From Bacteroidetes bacterium UBA4414 (GTDB lineage: Bacteria > Bacteroidota > Bacteroidia > Chitinophagales > Chitinophagaceae): a DNA stretch of 64,000 nt. Both the position numbers and the translations under genes were made by a program. A model generated the notes under the pieces. The model was not told the origin of the DNA. It worked only from the letters and a program-made list of their open reading frames with translations, and did no database searches. This document shows positions 25,714 to 35,224 of this stretch, in pieces. The stretch spans positions 320,369 to 384,368 of the forward strand of contig DGQM01000023.1 in NCBI GenBank assembly GCA_002389765.1, read 5' to 3'. Position 1 is the first letter of the stretch, and the number at the start of each line of letters is the position of its first letter.

Positions 25714-28542
25714 TTAGTGTGCCGCCAGCCAGTTCTTACCGGTACCTGCCTCTGCCACTATCGGCACGCCATGTGGTAATGCCATAGCACGTTCCATATT
25801 TATCTTAATGAGTTCTGTTACCTGTGCTACTTCTTCTTCCGGTACATCAAAAACCAATTCATCGTGTACCTGTAGTACCATCTTCGTCTTCAGTCCGCTC
25901 TTCTTCAGTTCTTCATGCACTTTCACCATTGCCAGTTTTATCATTTCTGCCGCAGTACCCTGTATCGGTGAGTTGATGGCGTTGCGCTCTGCATAGCCAC
26001 GTACGGTTTGGTTAGCAGATGTAATATCGCGCAGGTAGCGTTTGCGTCCCATAATGGTTTCTACATAGCCCGTCTCTCTTGCAAAGTTGATGGTATCATC
26101 CATATACTTTTTAATAGATGAGAACTCTGTGAAGTAGTTATCAATTATCGTCTTGGCTTCTGTACGACTGATGCCCAACGACTCCGCCAAACCAAATGCT
26201 GACTGCCCGTATATGATGCCAAAGTTCACTGCTTTAGCAGCACGGCGCATGTCGCCCGTTACTTCGCTTTCTGCTACGCCGTAAACTTTAGCAGCAGTAG
26301 CAGTGTGGATGTCTTTATTTTCTACGAAGGCTTTTATCATATTCTCATCTCCACTGATGGCAGCAACAATACGCAGCTCTATCTGCGAATAGTCTGCAGA
26401 GAGTAGCGTCCAGCCATCGCCACGAGAGGTAAATGCTTTGCGAATTTCTCTACCTCTGTCTGTACGGATAGGGATGTTTTGCAGGTTCGGGTCTATGCTG
26501 CTAAGTCTGCCCGTTACGGCTACTGCCTGATTGAAGCTGGTATGCACACGTCCTGTCTTAGGATTTATCATAGTTGGCAGTGCATCTACATACGTGCTTT
26601 TCAGTTTGCTCAGTTCGCGGAAGGCAAGTATATCATCTACTATCTGGTGCTTGTTGCGCAGTTTTGCCAGCACATCTTCACCTGTAGCATATTGTCCCGT
26701 TTTCGTTTTCTTCGCTTTGTCGTCCAGCTTCATCTTATCAAACAGTACTTCGCCCAGTTGTTTTGGCGACGCAAGGTTGAACACAATACCTGCCTGCTTA
26801 TACACACTCTCTTCTGCAATCTTTATTTCGCGTTCTAGCTCTTTAGAATAATCTTTCAAGAAGTTCACGTCGATACCCACACCTTCATACTCCATATCTA
26901 CCAGCACAGGTACCAGCGGGTTTTCTACGTGTTCAAATACTTTGCGTACTTCCTGCTTATCCAGCATGGGGTTGAAAGTCTGCTTCAATTGAAATGTAAC
27001 ATCCGCATCTTCCGCAGCATATTCTTTTACTTGTTCTACAGGTACATCGCGCATGCTGCCCTGGTTCTTACCTTTCTTGCCTATCAGTGTTTCTATAGAT
27101 ACCGGTTCGTAGCCCAGATATTTTGCACTCAGCACATCCATGCCACGCTTACCTTCCGGCTCTATTACATAGTGCGCCAACATGGTATCAAACATTTGTC
27201 CTTTCAGCGTATGCCCATACCATTTGAGTATCATCAGGTCGTACTTAATATTCTGTCCTATCCACAGTATATCTTCTTTATCAAATACAGGCTTGAACTG
27301 TTCCAGTATTTTCTTCGCAGCATCATTATCAGGTATCGCAACATAGTATGCAGTGCCTTTTTCCCAACAGAAGCTCATACCAATAATGTCTGCAATATTT
27401 GCATCTACGTTGGTAGTCTCTGTATCAAATGCTACTTCTGTTTGTTGCAACAGTTTTGCTACCAGGTCTTGTATGGCAGCATCGTTATCTACCAGATGAT
27501 ACGTATGCGGTGTATTTTCTATATTCTTATCTGCAATGATAGTTGTTTCCTCAGGTACTTCTACAACAGTAGGTTCTGCTTTTACAGGTGCAGCTTTTTG
27601 TGGTACCAAGTTGCCAAAGAGGTCTGTAACCATTGCCTCTGGCGCTACAGCAGCAGGTGTTACCACATCCTCGCCCAGTATGCGCTTGCCGAGGGTTTTA
27701 AATTCCAGCTCTGCAAATACATCTTTCAGTGTTTCTTTATCTATATCCTTTACACGGAAGTCTTCTTCATGAAATGATACCGGCACATTGGTAATGATGG
27801 TTGCCAGTTTTTTAGATATGATGGCTGATTCTTTACCATTACGTACTTTTTCGCCCAATGCACCTTTTATGCTTTCTGCATTGGCAAGTACGTTTTCAAG
27901 TGTATCGTATTCTGCAAGTAGTTTTGCCGCTGTCTTTTCGCCCACACCTGCTATGCCGGGAATGTTATCAACCGCATCGCCCATCAGACCCAGTATGTCT
28001 ATTACCTGATCTACACGTTTGATGTTCCATTTCTCGCATACTTCTTTCGGCCCCAGTATTTCTACACTACCACCCTGGTATGCAGGTTTGTAAATGAATA
28101 CATTGTCCTTTACAAGTTGTCCGTAGTCTTTATCGGGTGTTACCATGTACACGGTATAGCCCATCTCTGCGGCTTCGTGTGCTAATGCACCTATCACATC
28201 ATCCGCCTCATAACCGTCGCACTCCATTACAGGTAGGTTGAAACCACGAATGATTTTTTTGATATCGGGTACAGCAGCAGATATATCTTCGGGTGTTTCT
28301 TGTCTGTTGGCTTTGTATGCTTCAAAGTCTGTATGTCTTTCCGTAGGTGCACTGGTATCGAATACTACGGCAAGGTGAGTAGGCTTTTCTTTATTCAGCA
28401 AATCGAGCAGTGTGGTGGTGAAGCCAAACTGTGCATTGGTATTGCGGCCCTTGCTGGTGATGCGCGGGCTGCGTATAAGTGCATAATAAGCGCGGAATAT
28501 CAACGCGAATGCGTCGAGCAAAAAGAGTTTCTTTTCAGACAT
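25714..28542 (-). CDS. polA: DNA polymerase I
   Basis: A 942-residue, three-domain enzyme for gap repair and Okazaki fragment maturation. The 5'-3' exonuclease covers about residues 1-290 (LLDAFALIFRAYYAL, CDGYEADDVIG, PGIAGVGEKTAAKLL). The 3'-5' proofreading domain keeps its motifs: Asp373 and Glu375 in FDTETT, GQNIKYDLMILKWYG, and the YAAEDAD segment. The polymerase domain has SADYSQIELR, RRAAKAVNFGIIYGQS and HDELVFDVP (His893). The intact proofreading motifs contrast with many Gram-positive Pol I proteins that have lost them. Confidence 0.98.
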   Translation of the reverse strand: MSEKKLFLLDAFALIFRAYYALIRSPRITSKGRNTNAQFGFTTTLLDLLNKEKPTHLAVVFDTSAPTERHTDFEAYKANRQETPEDISAAVPDIKKIIRGFNLPVMECDGYEADDVIGALAHEAAEMGYTVYMVTPDKDYGQLVKDNVFIYKPAYQGGSVEILGPKEVCEKWNIKRVDQVIDILGLMGDAVDNIPGIAGVGEKTAAKLLAEYDTLENVLANAESIKGALGEKVRNGKESAIISKKLATIITNVPVSFHEEDFRVKDIDKETLKDVFAELEFKTLGKRILGEDVVTPAAVAPEAMVTDLFGNLVPQKAAPVKAEPTVVEVPEETTIIADKNIENTPHTYHLVDNDAAIQDLVAKLLQQTEVAFDTETTNVDANIADIIGMSFCWEKGTAYYVAIPDNDAAKKILEQFKPVFDKEDILWIGQNIKYDLMILKWYGHTLKGQMFDTMLAHYVIEPEGKRGMDVLSAKYLGYEPVSIETLIGKKGKNQGSMRDVPVEQVKEYAAEDADVTFQLKQTFNPMLDKQEVRKVFEHVENPLVPVLVDMEYEGVGIDVNFLKDYSKELEREIKIAEESVYKQAGIVFNLASPKQLGEVLFDKMKLDDKAKKTKTGQYATGEDVLAKLRNKHQIVDDILAFRELSKLKSTYVDALPTMINPKTGRVHTSFNQAVAVTGRLSSIDPNLQNIPIRTDRGREIRKAFTSRGDGWTLLSADYSQIELRIVAAISGDENMIKAFVENKDIHTATAAKVYGVAESEVTGDMRRAAKAVNFGIIYGQSAFGLAESLGISRTEAKTIIDNYFTEFSSIKKYMDDTINFARETGYVETIMGRKRYLRDITSANQTVRGYAERNAINSPIQGTAAEMIKLAMVKVHEELKKSGLKTKMVLQVHDELVFDVPEEEVAQVTELIKINMERAMALPHGVPIVAEAGTGKNWLAAH

Positions 28543-28574
28543 AGGGCTAAGTTAAGCAATGTATGCTTGCAGCC

Positions 28575-28757
28575 CTATTCCTTGGTATGTTTTGCAGATT
28601 TTTTGTGTTCGTTGCGGCAGCGGTCGCTACAATACTTTACCTCGTCCCACACACGTGCCCATTTTTTGCGCCATGCAAATGGAAGCCCGCATTGCAGGCA
28701 GGTTTTGTGTGGCAGTAATTCTTTTCGGTGTGTTCCTTTTTGCGGCTTACCACTCAT
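28575..28757 (-). CDS. DUF2256 family small zinc-finger-like protein
   Basis: A 60-residue basic protein with the DUF2256 pattern: two Cys pairs (CLQCGLPFAWRKKW and YCSDRC) that probably bind one zinc, with the conserved WRKKW...W.EVKYC core. The function is unknown. Its start overlaps the end of the YkgJ-type gene by 11 bases, so the two are co-translated, and polA follows 32 bases later. Confidence 0.85.
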   Translation of the reverse strand: MSGKPQKGTHRKELLPHKTCLQCGLPFAWRKKWARVWDEVKYCSDRCRNEHKKSAKHTKE

Positions 28758-29247
28758 ATTCTTTCTCTACACGTTTACGCAGGCGGTTGATGAGCGTAAA
28801 GGTAGCAGGACAGTACTCGATGTTTGTTTTAAACATATCGTTGTACAGATCGAAAGGCTTTTTGTTGTGGTGCGGAAACTCTGCGCAGTCTGCAGGACGT
28901 ATTTCATAAATACTGCACAGGTTGTTTTGCAAAAACTGGCAAGGACGCTGCTTATTCATCCAGTCGCCGTTTTCAGGGTCTTTCTCCAACCACTTGTCTT
29001 TGAACTGTTTAGGCGTCATGCCGAAGTGGGCAGATATACGTGCTATATCTTTTGTGCTGTAGGTAGGCACCATAGACTTGCAGCAGTTGGCACAGGTAGT
29101 ACAGTCTACATCTTCCCAAACGGTCTTATCAACCTCTGCCACCAGTTTGGTCATATCGTCAGGTACTATGTCATCCAGTTTGGTAAGAAAGGCATTTAGC
29201 TTGTCCTTTTTCTTAGCTACTTTCTTCTTAAACGCTTTTAAGTCCAT
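28747..29247 (-). CDS. YkgJ-type cysteine-cluster protein
   Basis: A 166-residue protein with the zinc- or iron-chelating cysteine pattern of PF03692: CTTCANCCKS at residues 56-65, then CQFLQNNLCSIYEIRPADCAEFP, eight cysteines in spacing typical of the family. The N-terminal region is lysine rich. The role is unknown; in some members it is linked to metal-cofactor modification. It heads a short run with DUF2256. Confidence 0.85.
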   Translation of the reverse strand: MDLKAFKKKVAKKKDKLNAFLTKLDDIVPDDMTKLVAEVDKTVWEDVDCTTCANCCKSMVPTYSTKDIARISAHFGMTPKQFKDKWLEKDPENGDWMNKQRPCQFLQNNLCSIYEIRPADCAEFPHHNKKPFDLYNDMFKTNIEYCPATFTLINRLRKRVEKEYEW

Positions 29248-29405
29248 ATTGAAGTTTGTAAATATAAGGGGAATGCCACATAGGTGTATTATTTTTGCAT
29301 AGTTTTTTAAACAGCCTTAAACCCCGAGGCAGTTTAAGCATCTAAACAATAACAACTAAAAAGACGAGTATATAGCCGACAGTTCGGGATTGCCCCTTTC
29401 AGAGA

Positions 29406-31967
29406 ATGTTTAAAAAGGCGAACGTATATATTTTTTTATGGCTGCTTATGCTGAGTGGCCTCTCCTTGCGTGCACAAATTGTTGACAGTATAGATGTACC
29501 TGTAGAAACTACTATTCCTGTTCCCAACAATCAATACCACTTCAGCGGGGTGGTAAAAGACAAAAAGACCGGAGAGGCCGTACCTTTTGCAAGTATTACT
29601 TTCAAAAATTCGCAAGTTGGTGCACCTGCAAATCTGGATGGCGTTTTCGATTTTCAACTGGAAACGCTGCCCAATGATACGCTGGTAGTTGTTGCTCTCG
29701 GCTACAAGCCATTCTTCAAGAAGATAGATACCTCCAAACATGAGATTGATTTGTATGTAGTACTGGATAACAGCAAAACCAATCTGACTGAGGTAGTGGT
29801 GTATGCAGGTGAAGACCCTGCAATAGAACTGATAAAAAAAGTAATACGCAGAAAGGAATATAACAACCCCGACAGAACAGACAATTACTACTATGAAGCC
29901 TATAATAAGATAGAGATAGATGTAATGAACCTGAGCAAAGAGATGTTTGAACGGATGCCTGTTCCCTATCTCAGAAATTTCAGCTTTATATACAACAATC
30001 AGGATACTACAGAAGATGGTGAACGATTTGTACCCTTCTTCCTGACGGAAGCATTATCTGACTTTTACTTTCAGCGCAATCCTAAAAAAGTAAAAGAGGT
30101 TATCAAGGCTACACAAGTGCGTGGCATCAACAACCGTAGTTTTGAAAAGTATCTGGGTACACTGAATCTTGATGTGAATCCTTATGATAACTACATCACC
30201 TTCTTCAATAAAAAGTTTGTGAGCCCGTTGAATAATGCAGGTCCTACTTTTTACAAATACAAGATTAAAGACACACTGTATCAAAACGGGCACCGTATTA
30301 TAGAAATGCGTTTCAGGCCCGAAAGACCTGTTGAGAACTGTTTTGAAGGTACGATACGTATTGCCGATACTTCCTTTGCATTGGCATATATAGCTGCTGA
30401 TATTCCTAAAGAAGCAAACGTAAACTGGGTAAAGGGTGCATCTTTCTATAAAGAGTATGCAAAAGTTGCTGATTCATTCTGGTTTTGCAGCAAAGAACAT
30501 ATTAATGCTAAAATATTACCCCCTGCTGATTTCATTAAGCCACCGGGCTTCATTGCTCGCAAAACAACTTACTACAGCCATGTAGATGTAAACACTCCTC
30601 GTGTTACAAAAGCCGTTACTAAATACAAACCTGATGTAACACTCTTAGACAGTGCCAGAGATGTAACGGAAGCAACATGGACCATGCTGCGCCCCGATAC
30701 ACTCAGCAAAAACGAACGTGCTATTTATAATATGTTCGATACACTGGAACAGACACCTGCATACCGCAATTTCAAAAACCTGATGCGTATATTGGCTACA
30801 GGTGTAGTACGTTGGGGACCACTGGAGATAGGACCATACTGGAATATGTATAGCTATAACCGCATTGAGGGTAACCGTGTACGCTTTTCGCTGGGTACTA
30901 CGCCAAAGCTGTTTAAAGACGCATACATAAACGGGCATATAGCTTATGGCTTTGGCGACCAGCGATACAAGGGTAGCATAGGTGCTTTATGGATTACCAA
31001 AAGAATGCCACGTACTTATGTGTTTGCATCCTATACATCAGACATAGACCGTACTGTAAACTATTACGACAGAGTTAGTTTTGATAACCTCTTCACTTCA
31101 CTGATTCGTAAAAAGGGTATACCGCCTAAGTTTATGTTTGCGAAAGACCTACGCTTCGAATTCTTTAAAGAATACTACAGTGGCTTCCGCTATATGTTTA
31201 CATTTCTGCACAAAGAATACGACCCGTACGATCCGCTACCGGATATAAACATATTTACCGATGCAAATGGAAACCCTGCAAATACTTCTATTAATACAGA
31301 GGTAAACATGCAGTTTCGCTATGCATTCAAAGAACAGTTTCTGGAAGGCAACTACTACCGCTATAGCCTCGGCAGCAAATACCCAATCGTAGAAATGCGT
31401 GTTGGTGTGGGCATAAAAGGTATACTAAACAGCACTTACGAATACCAGAAAGTGACATTCACTGTATCAGACAATATCAAAATAGCACCATTGGGTTCGC
31501 TATACCTGAATGTGTTTGGTGGTAAGTATTTCGGCAATCTTCCGTACAATCTTTTAGAGTCTCATCCGGGCAACGAATTCCACTCATACAACAAGTATGC
31601 GTTCAATATGATGACGCAATACGAGTTTCTGAGCGATCAATATGTTGGGTTGAATCTTGAGCACTCGCTTGGTAACGGTGTATTTGGTTATATACCACTC
31701 ATCAAGAAACTAAAGTTCCGCCAGTTCTGGACGGCAAAAGGTATAGTAGGCAGCCTCAGCACTGCCAATCAGGCCATTAACCTGAATAAAGGATTTGGCT
31801 TTAAAACACTTGAAGGAAACCCGTACCTGGAACTTGGTACGGGTGTAGAAAATATCCTGAAACTCTTCAGGGTAGATTTTGTGTGGCGTGTAACACCGAA
31901 GGCGCTACCTACCGAACCACGCCAAAAATACTTCGGCGTATTCGGCAGCATGAGGCTCAACTTCTAA
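29406..31967 (+). CDS. DUF5686 family outer-membrane protein with carboxypeptidase-regulatory-like domain
   Basis: An 853-residue exported protein. A signal peptide (LLMLSGLSLRAQ) is followed by a carboxypeptidase-D regulatory-like beta sandwich at about 45-125 (FSGVVKDKKTGEAVPFASI, ANLDGVFDFQL) and the long DUF5686 region. The C-terminal third alternates aromatic and polar residues and ends KYFGVFGSMRLNF, with a terminal Phe, as in outer-membrane beta barrels. The family is widespread in Bacteroidota and of unknown function. A possible -7 box TATTTTTG lies at 29290-29297, giving a leader of about 100 bases that contains a 7-bp inverted repeat (29316-29338). Confidence 0.85.
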   Translation: MFKKANVYIFLWLLMLSGLSLRAQIVDSIDVPVETTIPVPNNQYHFSGVVKDKKTGEAVPFASITFKNSQVGAPANLDGVFDFQLETLPNDTLVVVALGYKPFFKKIDTSKHEIDLYVVLDNSKTNLTEVVVYAGEDPAIELIKKVIRRKEYNNPDRTDNYYYEAYNKIEIDVMNLSKEMFERMPVPYLRNFSFIYNNQDTTEDGERFVPFFLTEALSDFYFQRNPKKVKEVIKATQVRGINNRSFEKYLGTLNLDVNPYDNYITFFNKKFVSPLNNAGPTFYKYKIKDTLYQNGHRIIEMRFRPERPVENCFEGTIRIADTSFALAYIAADIPKEANVNWVKGASFYKEYAKVADSFWFCSKEHINAKILPPADFIKPPGFIARKTTYYSHVDVNTPRVTKAVTKYKPDVTLLDSARDVTEATWTMLRPDTLSKNERAIYNMFDTLEQTPAYRNFKNLMRILATGVVRWGPLEIGPYWNMYSYNRIEGNRVRFSLGTTPKLFKDAYINGHIAYGFGDQRYKGSIGALWITKRMPRTYVFASYTSDIDRTVNYYDRVSFDNLFTSLIRKKGIPPKFMFAKDLRFEFFKEYYSGFRYMFTFLHKEYDPYDPLPDINIFTDANGNPANTSINTEVNMQFRYAFKEQFLEGNYYRYSLGSKYPIVEMRVGVGIKGILNSTYEYQKVTFTVSDNIKIAPLGSLYLNVFGGKYFGNLPYNLLESHPGNEFHSYNKYAFNMMTQYEFLSDQYVGLNLEHSLGNGVFGYIPLIKKLKFRQFWTAKGIVGSLSTANQAINLNKGFGFKTLEGNPYLELGTGVENILKLFRVDFVWRVTPKALPTEPRQKYFGVFGSMRLNF

Positions 31968-32428
31968 ATTATTCCCCAGCCTTTCAGTATCTGTTGCGTA
32001 TGTGTTTTAGACAATGCACGCTTAATGATGTGGTGTATTTTACCATCTTCATTTATCAGGTAGGTGCTGCGTACAATACCCATGTGCCTGTTGCCATATA
32101 ATACTTTCTCTGCCCATACACCATACTTGTTAGCTATCTTCAAATCATCATCTACCAGCAGTGTGAATGGCAGGTTGTATTTAGCTTCAAACTTCTTGTG
32201 GCTCTTTTCATCATTCGGGCTCACACCCAGTATGGTGATGCCATGCTTCTTCAACTCTGCATAATTATCTCGCAGGTTGCATGCCTGTACGGTGCATACT
32301 TGCGTATCATCTTCCGGGTAAAAGTAGAGTGCTACTTTTTTGCCTTTAAAATCTTTCAAAGACACTACATTACCATCCTGGTCTTTGGTTTTGAAATCGG
32401 GTGCTTTATCGCCTGCTTGCAGTTGCAT
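31964..32428 (-). CDS. bcp: Thiol peroxidase of the BCP/PrxQ type
   Basis: A 154-residue thioredoxin-dependent peroxiredoxin that reduces hydrogen peroxide and organic hydroperoxides. The peroxidatic Cys45 and resolving Cys50 lie in PEDDTQVCTVQACNLRD, the five-residue spacing of BCP enzymes. The usual Pro-Gly before the peroxidatic Cys is Gln-Val here, a visible departure. The stop overlaps that of the convergent DUF5686 gene by four bases. Confidence 0.93.
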   Translation of the reverse strand: MQLQAGDKAPDFKTKDQDGNVVSLKDFKGKKVALYFYPEDDTQVCTVQACNLRDNYAELKKHGITILGVSPNDEKSHKKFEAKYNLPFTLLVDDDLKIANKYGVWAEKVLYGNRHMGIVRSTYLINEDGKIHHIIKRALSKTHTQQILKGWGII

Positions 32429-32433
32429 ATCTG

Positions 32434-34122
32434 TTATCTTGTAAAGTTGTAATTCAGTTTTCTTGTATTTCCGTTTTCATCGGTGGCAGTTATTACCAGT
32501 GTATGTTTGCCTTTGGGGCAATGCTCATCAAAGGTATAGAAGTATTGGCTGCCGTGTTGTTCTACACATATCCATTTGCCATCCAGTTCGCCCCGGTATT
32601 GCTTCACACCTGTTACCTCATCTTTTATGGTAAAGCTGATGCGTTTTGCTTTCCTCAGCACCGCATTTTGTTTTTGCAATGCTTTAATAATAGGCGCGGC
32701 AGTATCTAGTACCAGCCTGTACTCACCAAAGTTTCTTGCTGTGGCTTTGTACCAACCGTTATCTAATGTTGCTGCTTTGCCGCTTTCATCTTTGCCATCA
32801 TTATACACCAATGCTATCTTGTCCTTTAGTGTAAATGGTATGGCTTTGTTGGGTTTGATGCTGATATCGAAATAGCTGTGTGCAGGTACATAAGCATTAT
32901 CCAGTTGATACCTATCGCTATAGCTGGCAGCATCTTTTACTGCGCCGAAATCGAAACACACATCATCGTACAAGGCCTTATCATTCAGTTTTACAATAAC
33001 ATTCGGATGCTCAAATTGGTTCGCCTGATTTACTTTAAATAATCTACCTCTGCACGGTGCAGCACTTGTATCTGTGGTTGCACGCATGTAGAAGGCTATA
33101 TTAGCTACGTTCTTATTCGCATCTGTCAATGCAATGTTTACACAGTGTGTCTGCTTGTCGGTAATATCCAATACGCCTTTTTTACCACTCCAGTTATATA
33201 ATACATTCAGTGCATTGCCCGGTAGCTGATACATCAGTTGTATCCATTCGCCTGTCTGCTTTTTTACTTTGTAGTCTATGTGCGCATGCAGATAGCGTGT
33301 TACATCATAGCCAATATCATCCAGCGTTATGGTGCCTTGCTTCACACTATCCAGGTATATATCTGCGGTGTAGAAGGTCAGCGTGTTTTCACTGCCATTC
33401 ATATAGTCATTCACATTCACCCCTATACCAGCCAGTGGTGCATTGCAGCGTATGGTATCTGTAGTATATATACCATCTTTCTTTTTCAGCGATACCATTT
33501 GCGGGCTTTGCTCATATATGCTGCTGCGCATATCGTACACTGCTACTTGTGTAGGCACAGGCGCTATATCATCTTTAATATCGAAGCCAAAGAGCATCGG
33601 ATTCAGCGGGTGTTCTGTTTTTGTATCACGTATTTCCAGATGCAGGTGTGGTGCGGTAGACCCCCCTGTATTGCCACTCCAAGCTATCTGCTGTCCTTTT
33701 TTTACAGGAAACTGGTCTGGCAGCAACGGCAAGTCCATCGTCCAGTTTTGTGTTTTGTATTGGGTAGCTTTTACAAAGCGTTGTATGGCAGGTGCAAAAT
33801 CGTTGAGGTGTGCATAGAGCGATGTATAGCCGTTGGGATGGGTGACATACAATGCATGCCCAAAGCCTCCCGGTTCCATTTTGATGCGCGATACATAACC
33901 ATCTGCAATAGCATACACAGGCAGGTTTTCTACCCCGTTTGTTTTAATGTCTATACCGCTGTGAAAGTGGTTGGGGCGGCATTCGCCAAAATTGCCCGCC
34001 AGCATGATGGGTATATCCAACGGATTGCGAAAGTCTGCAATGGGGTAGTTTTTGCTTTGCGACAATGCAGTTGCAGCCTGCATCATACATATAGCAATAA
34101 AAATGTTTGTGTACTTCATCAT
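32434..34122 (-). CDS. Secreted M23 (LytM) metallopeptidase with C-terminal beta domains
   Basis: A 562-residue exported protein. The signal peptide begins MMKYTNIFIAICMMQAATALSQ. The LytM domain is near the N-terminus and has all zinc ligands: HFHSGID (first His and Asp) and HLHLE (last two), with GNTGGSTAP before it. The C-terminal two thirds are beta rich and end in an Ig-like module (SFTIKDEVTGVKQYRGELDG). It likely cleaves peptidoglycan cross-links or regulates such cleavage. A longer start at 34164 is disfavoured because it would bury the signal peptide. Confidence 0.9.
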   Translation of the reverse strand: MMKYTNIFIAICMMQAATALSQSKNYPIADFRNPLDIPIMLAGNFGECRPNHFHSGIDIKTNGVENLPVYAIADGYVSRIKMEPGGFGHALYVTHPNGYTSLYAHLNDFAPAIQRFVKATQYKTQNWTMDLPLLPDQFPVKKGQQIAWSGNTGGSTAPHLHLEIRDTKTEHPLNPMLFGFDIKDDIAPVPTQVAVYDMRSSIYEQSPQMVSLKKKDGIYTTDTIRCNAPLAGIGVNVNDYMNGSENTLTFYTADIYLDSVKQGTITLDDIGYDVTRYLHAHIDYKVKKQTGEWIQLMYQLPGNALNVLYNWSGKKGVLDITDKQTHCVNIALTDANKNVANIAFYMRATTDTSAAPCRGRLFKVNQANQFEHPNVIVKLNDKALYDDVCFDFGAVKDAASYSDRYQLDNAYVPAHSYFDISIKPNKAIPFTLKDKIALVYNDGKDESGKAATLDNGWYKATARNFGEYRLVLDTAAPIIKALQKQNAVLRKAKRISFTIKDEVTGVKQYRGELDGKWICVEQHGSQYFYTFDEHCPKGKHTLVITATDENGNTRKLNYNFTR

Positions 34123-34202
34123 CGAACGCTGGTCAAATTTGACGAAATACCACGAGATATACAATCAATAAGCCTTAGATTTGCATCGCTTTCGTATAGA
34201 AT

Positions 34203-34490
34203 ATGTTCGACGGGCTTAAAAATAAATGGAAAGTTGGCGGGCTGCAGTTGCTGCTGATACTATGCACATTTGCATTGGGCGGTAGCCTGTGTGGCTATGC
34301 AGGCCGTAAGATACTTTCTCTCTTCCCCCTTGAAAAAGGTGTTCTTTGGTTCGTTATCTATATACTGCTTATCACCATCTTGTGGCCTGTGTGTGTGCTC
34401 ATCATCAGCATACCGTTCGGTCAATTCTCTTTCTTTAAAAATTATCTGCAACGCATCTGGAAGCGTATGACGGGTAAGAAATCTGCTTAG
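34203..34490 (+). CDS. Small two-helix membrane protein (resembles DUF6787)
   Basis: A 95-residue protein with two hydrophobic helices (LQLLLILCTFALGGSLCGYAG and VLWFVIYILLITILWPVCVLIISI) and a basic C-terminal tail. The opening MFDGLKNKWKVGG and the GGSLCGYAGRKIL segment recall a small Bacteroidota family, but I cite it from memory of its pattern only. The function is unknown. Its stop overlaps that of recO by four bases. Confidence 0.65.
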   Translation: MFDGLKNKWKVGGLQLLLILCTFALGGSLCGYAGRKILSLFPLEKGVLWFVIYILLITILWPVCVLIISIPFGQFSFFKNYLQRIWKRMTGKKSA

Positions 34491-35221
34491 TGCAATATAG
34501 TGCGTAGTACTGCAAGGCTACGTATGTTGCCCATGTGTTGTGTATGGCTGTGCATGAAGGCTATATACCAATCCAACAAACGGTTTCTTGTCTCCCCATT
34601 CAGCGATACGGTTTGTAGTTCTGCTACTTCTTCTACCAACAACAGTTTGCTGAGGGCTATCGCATCCTCATCGTGTAGGTAAGTATCCATACGTGGGGGG
34701 GTGGCGGTAAATGCACCATCCTGCATATTCAGGTAGGGTGTTTCTGTTGTGTAGGTACCACTTATTTCATAACCCAATATGCGGCTGCACTGTATCAGGA
34801 AGTATAAAGGGAAGTTGGCGATATGCGTTATCGGCATAGCATCCAGCTGCTGAAAGTATTGAAATGAAAACTGAAACAACTCGTGCATGATAGCCTCTTC
34901 GGGCAGCATACGCAGCAATACTTCTGCAGAGAAAAGTGCTACGCTATTCTTTACTATCTCTTCCTGTAGTTGTGTATATATGTATGCGTACTGAAACTCT
35001 TTGATGCGGTGCAGCTTGGTCTGCGGCTTATGATACACGACCATATCCAGCAGTGTAGCAGGTTGCAATAGTGCGGCTTTGTTGTTCTTTGCCTTGCTGC
35101 TGCGCACACCTTGTACCATATAGCTTTGCACACCGTATTGCTCGGTAAAGATGGTAGCTATCAGACTTGTGTCTCCGTATTTAACAGCGCGCAGCGCTAT
35201 GCCTTTAGTACTATTCAGCAT
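34487..35221 (-). CDS. recO: DNA repair protein RecO
   Basis: A 244-residue recombination mediator that loads RecA with RecR. The N-terminal OB fold reads GIALRAVKYGDTSLIATIFTEQYGVQSYMVQGVRSSKAK. The helical part has LFQFSFQYFQQLD and HIANFPLYFLIQCSRILGY. No zinc-binding cysteine cluster is present. It starts three bases after the porZ stop; recO beside porZ is a pairing I recall from other Bacteroidota. Confidence 0.92.
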   Translation of the reverse strand: MLNSTKGIALRAVKYGDTSLIATIFTEQYGVQSYMVQGVRSSKAKNNKAALLQPATLLDMVVYHKPQTKLHRIKEFQYAYIYTQLQEEIVKNSVALFSAEVLLRMLPEEAIMHELFQFSFQYFQQLDAMPITHIANFPLYFLIQCSRILGYEISGTYTTETPYLNMQDGAFTATPPRMDTYLHDEDAIALSKLLLVEEVAELQTVSLNGETRNRLLDWYIAFMHSHTQHMGNIRSLAVLRTILH

Positions 35222-35224
35222 ACA

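Noticed and set aside
26929..27777. A 282-residue plus-strand frame within polA
   Set aside because: It is antisense to conserved polA sequence with Tyr/Cys-rich composition typical of shadows.
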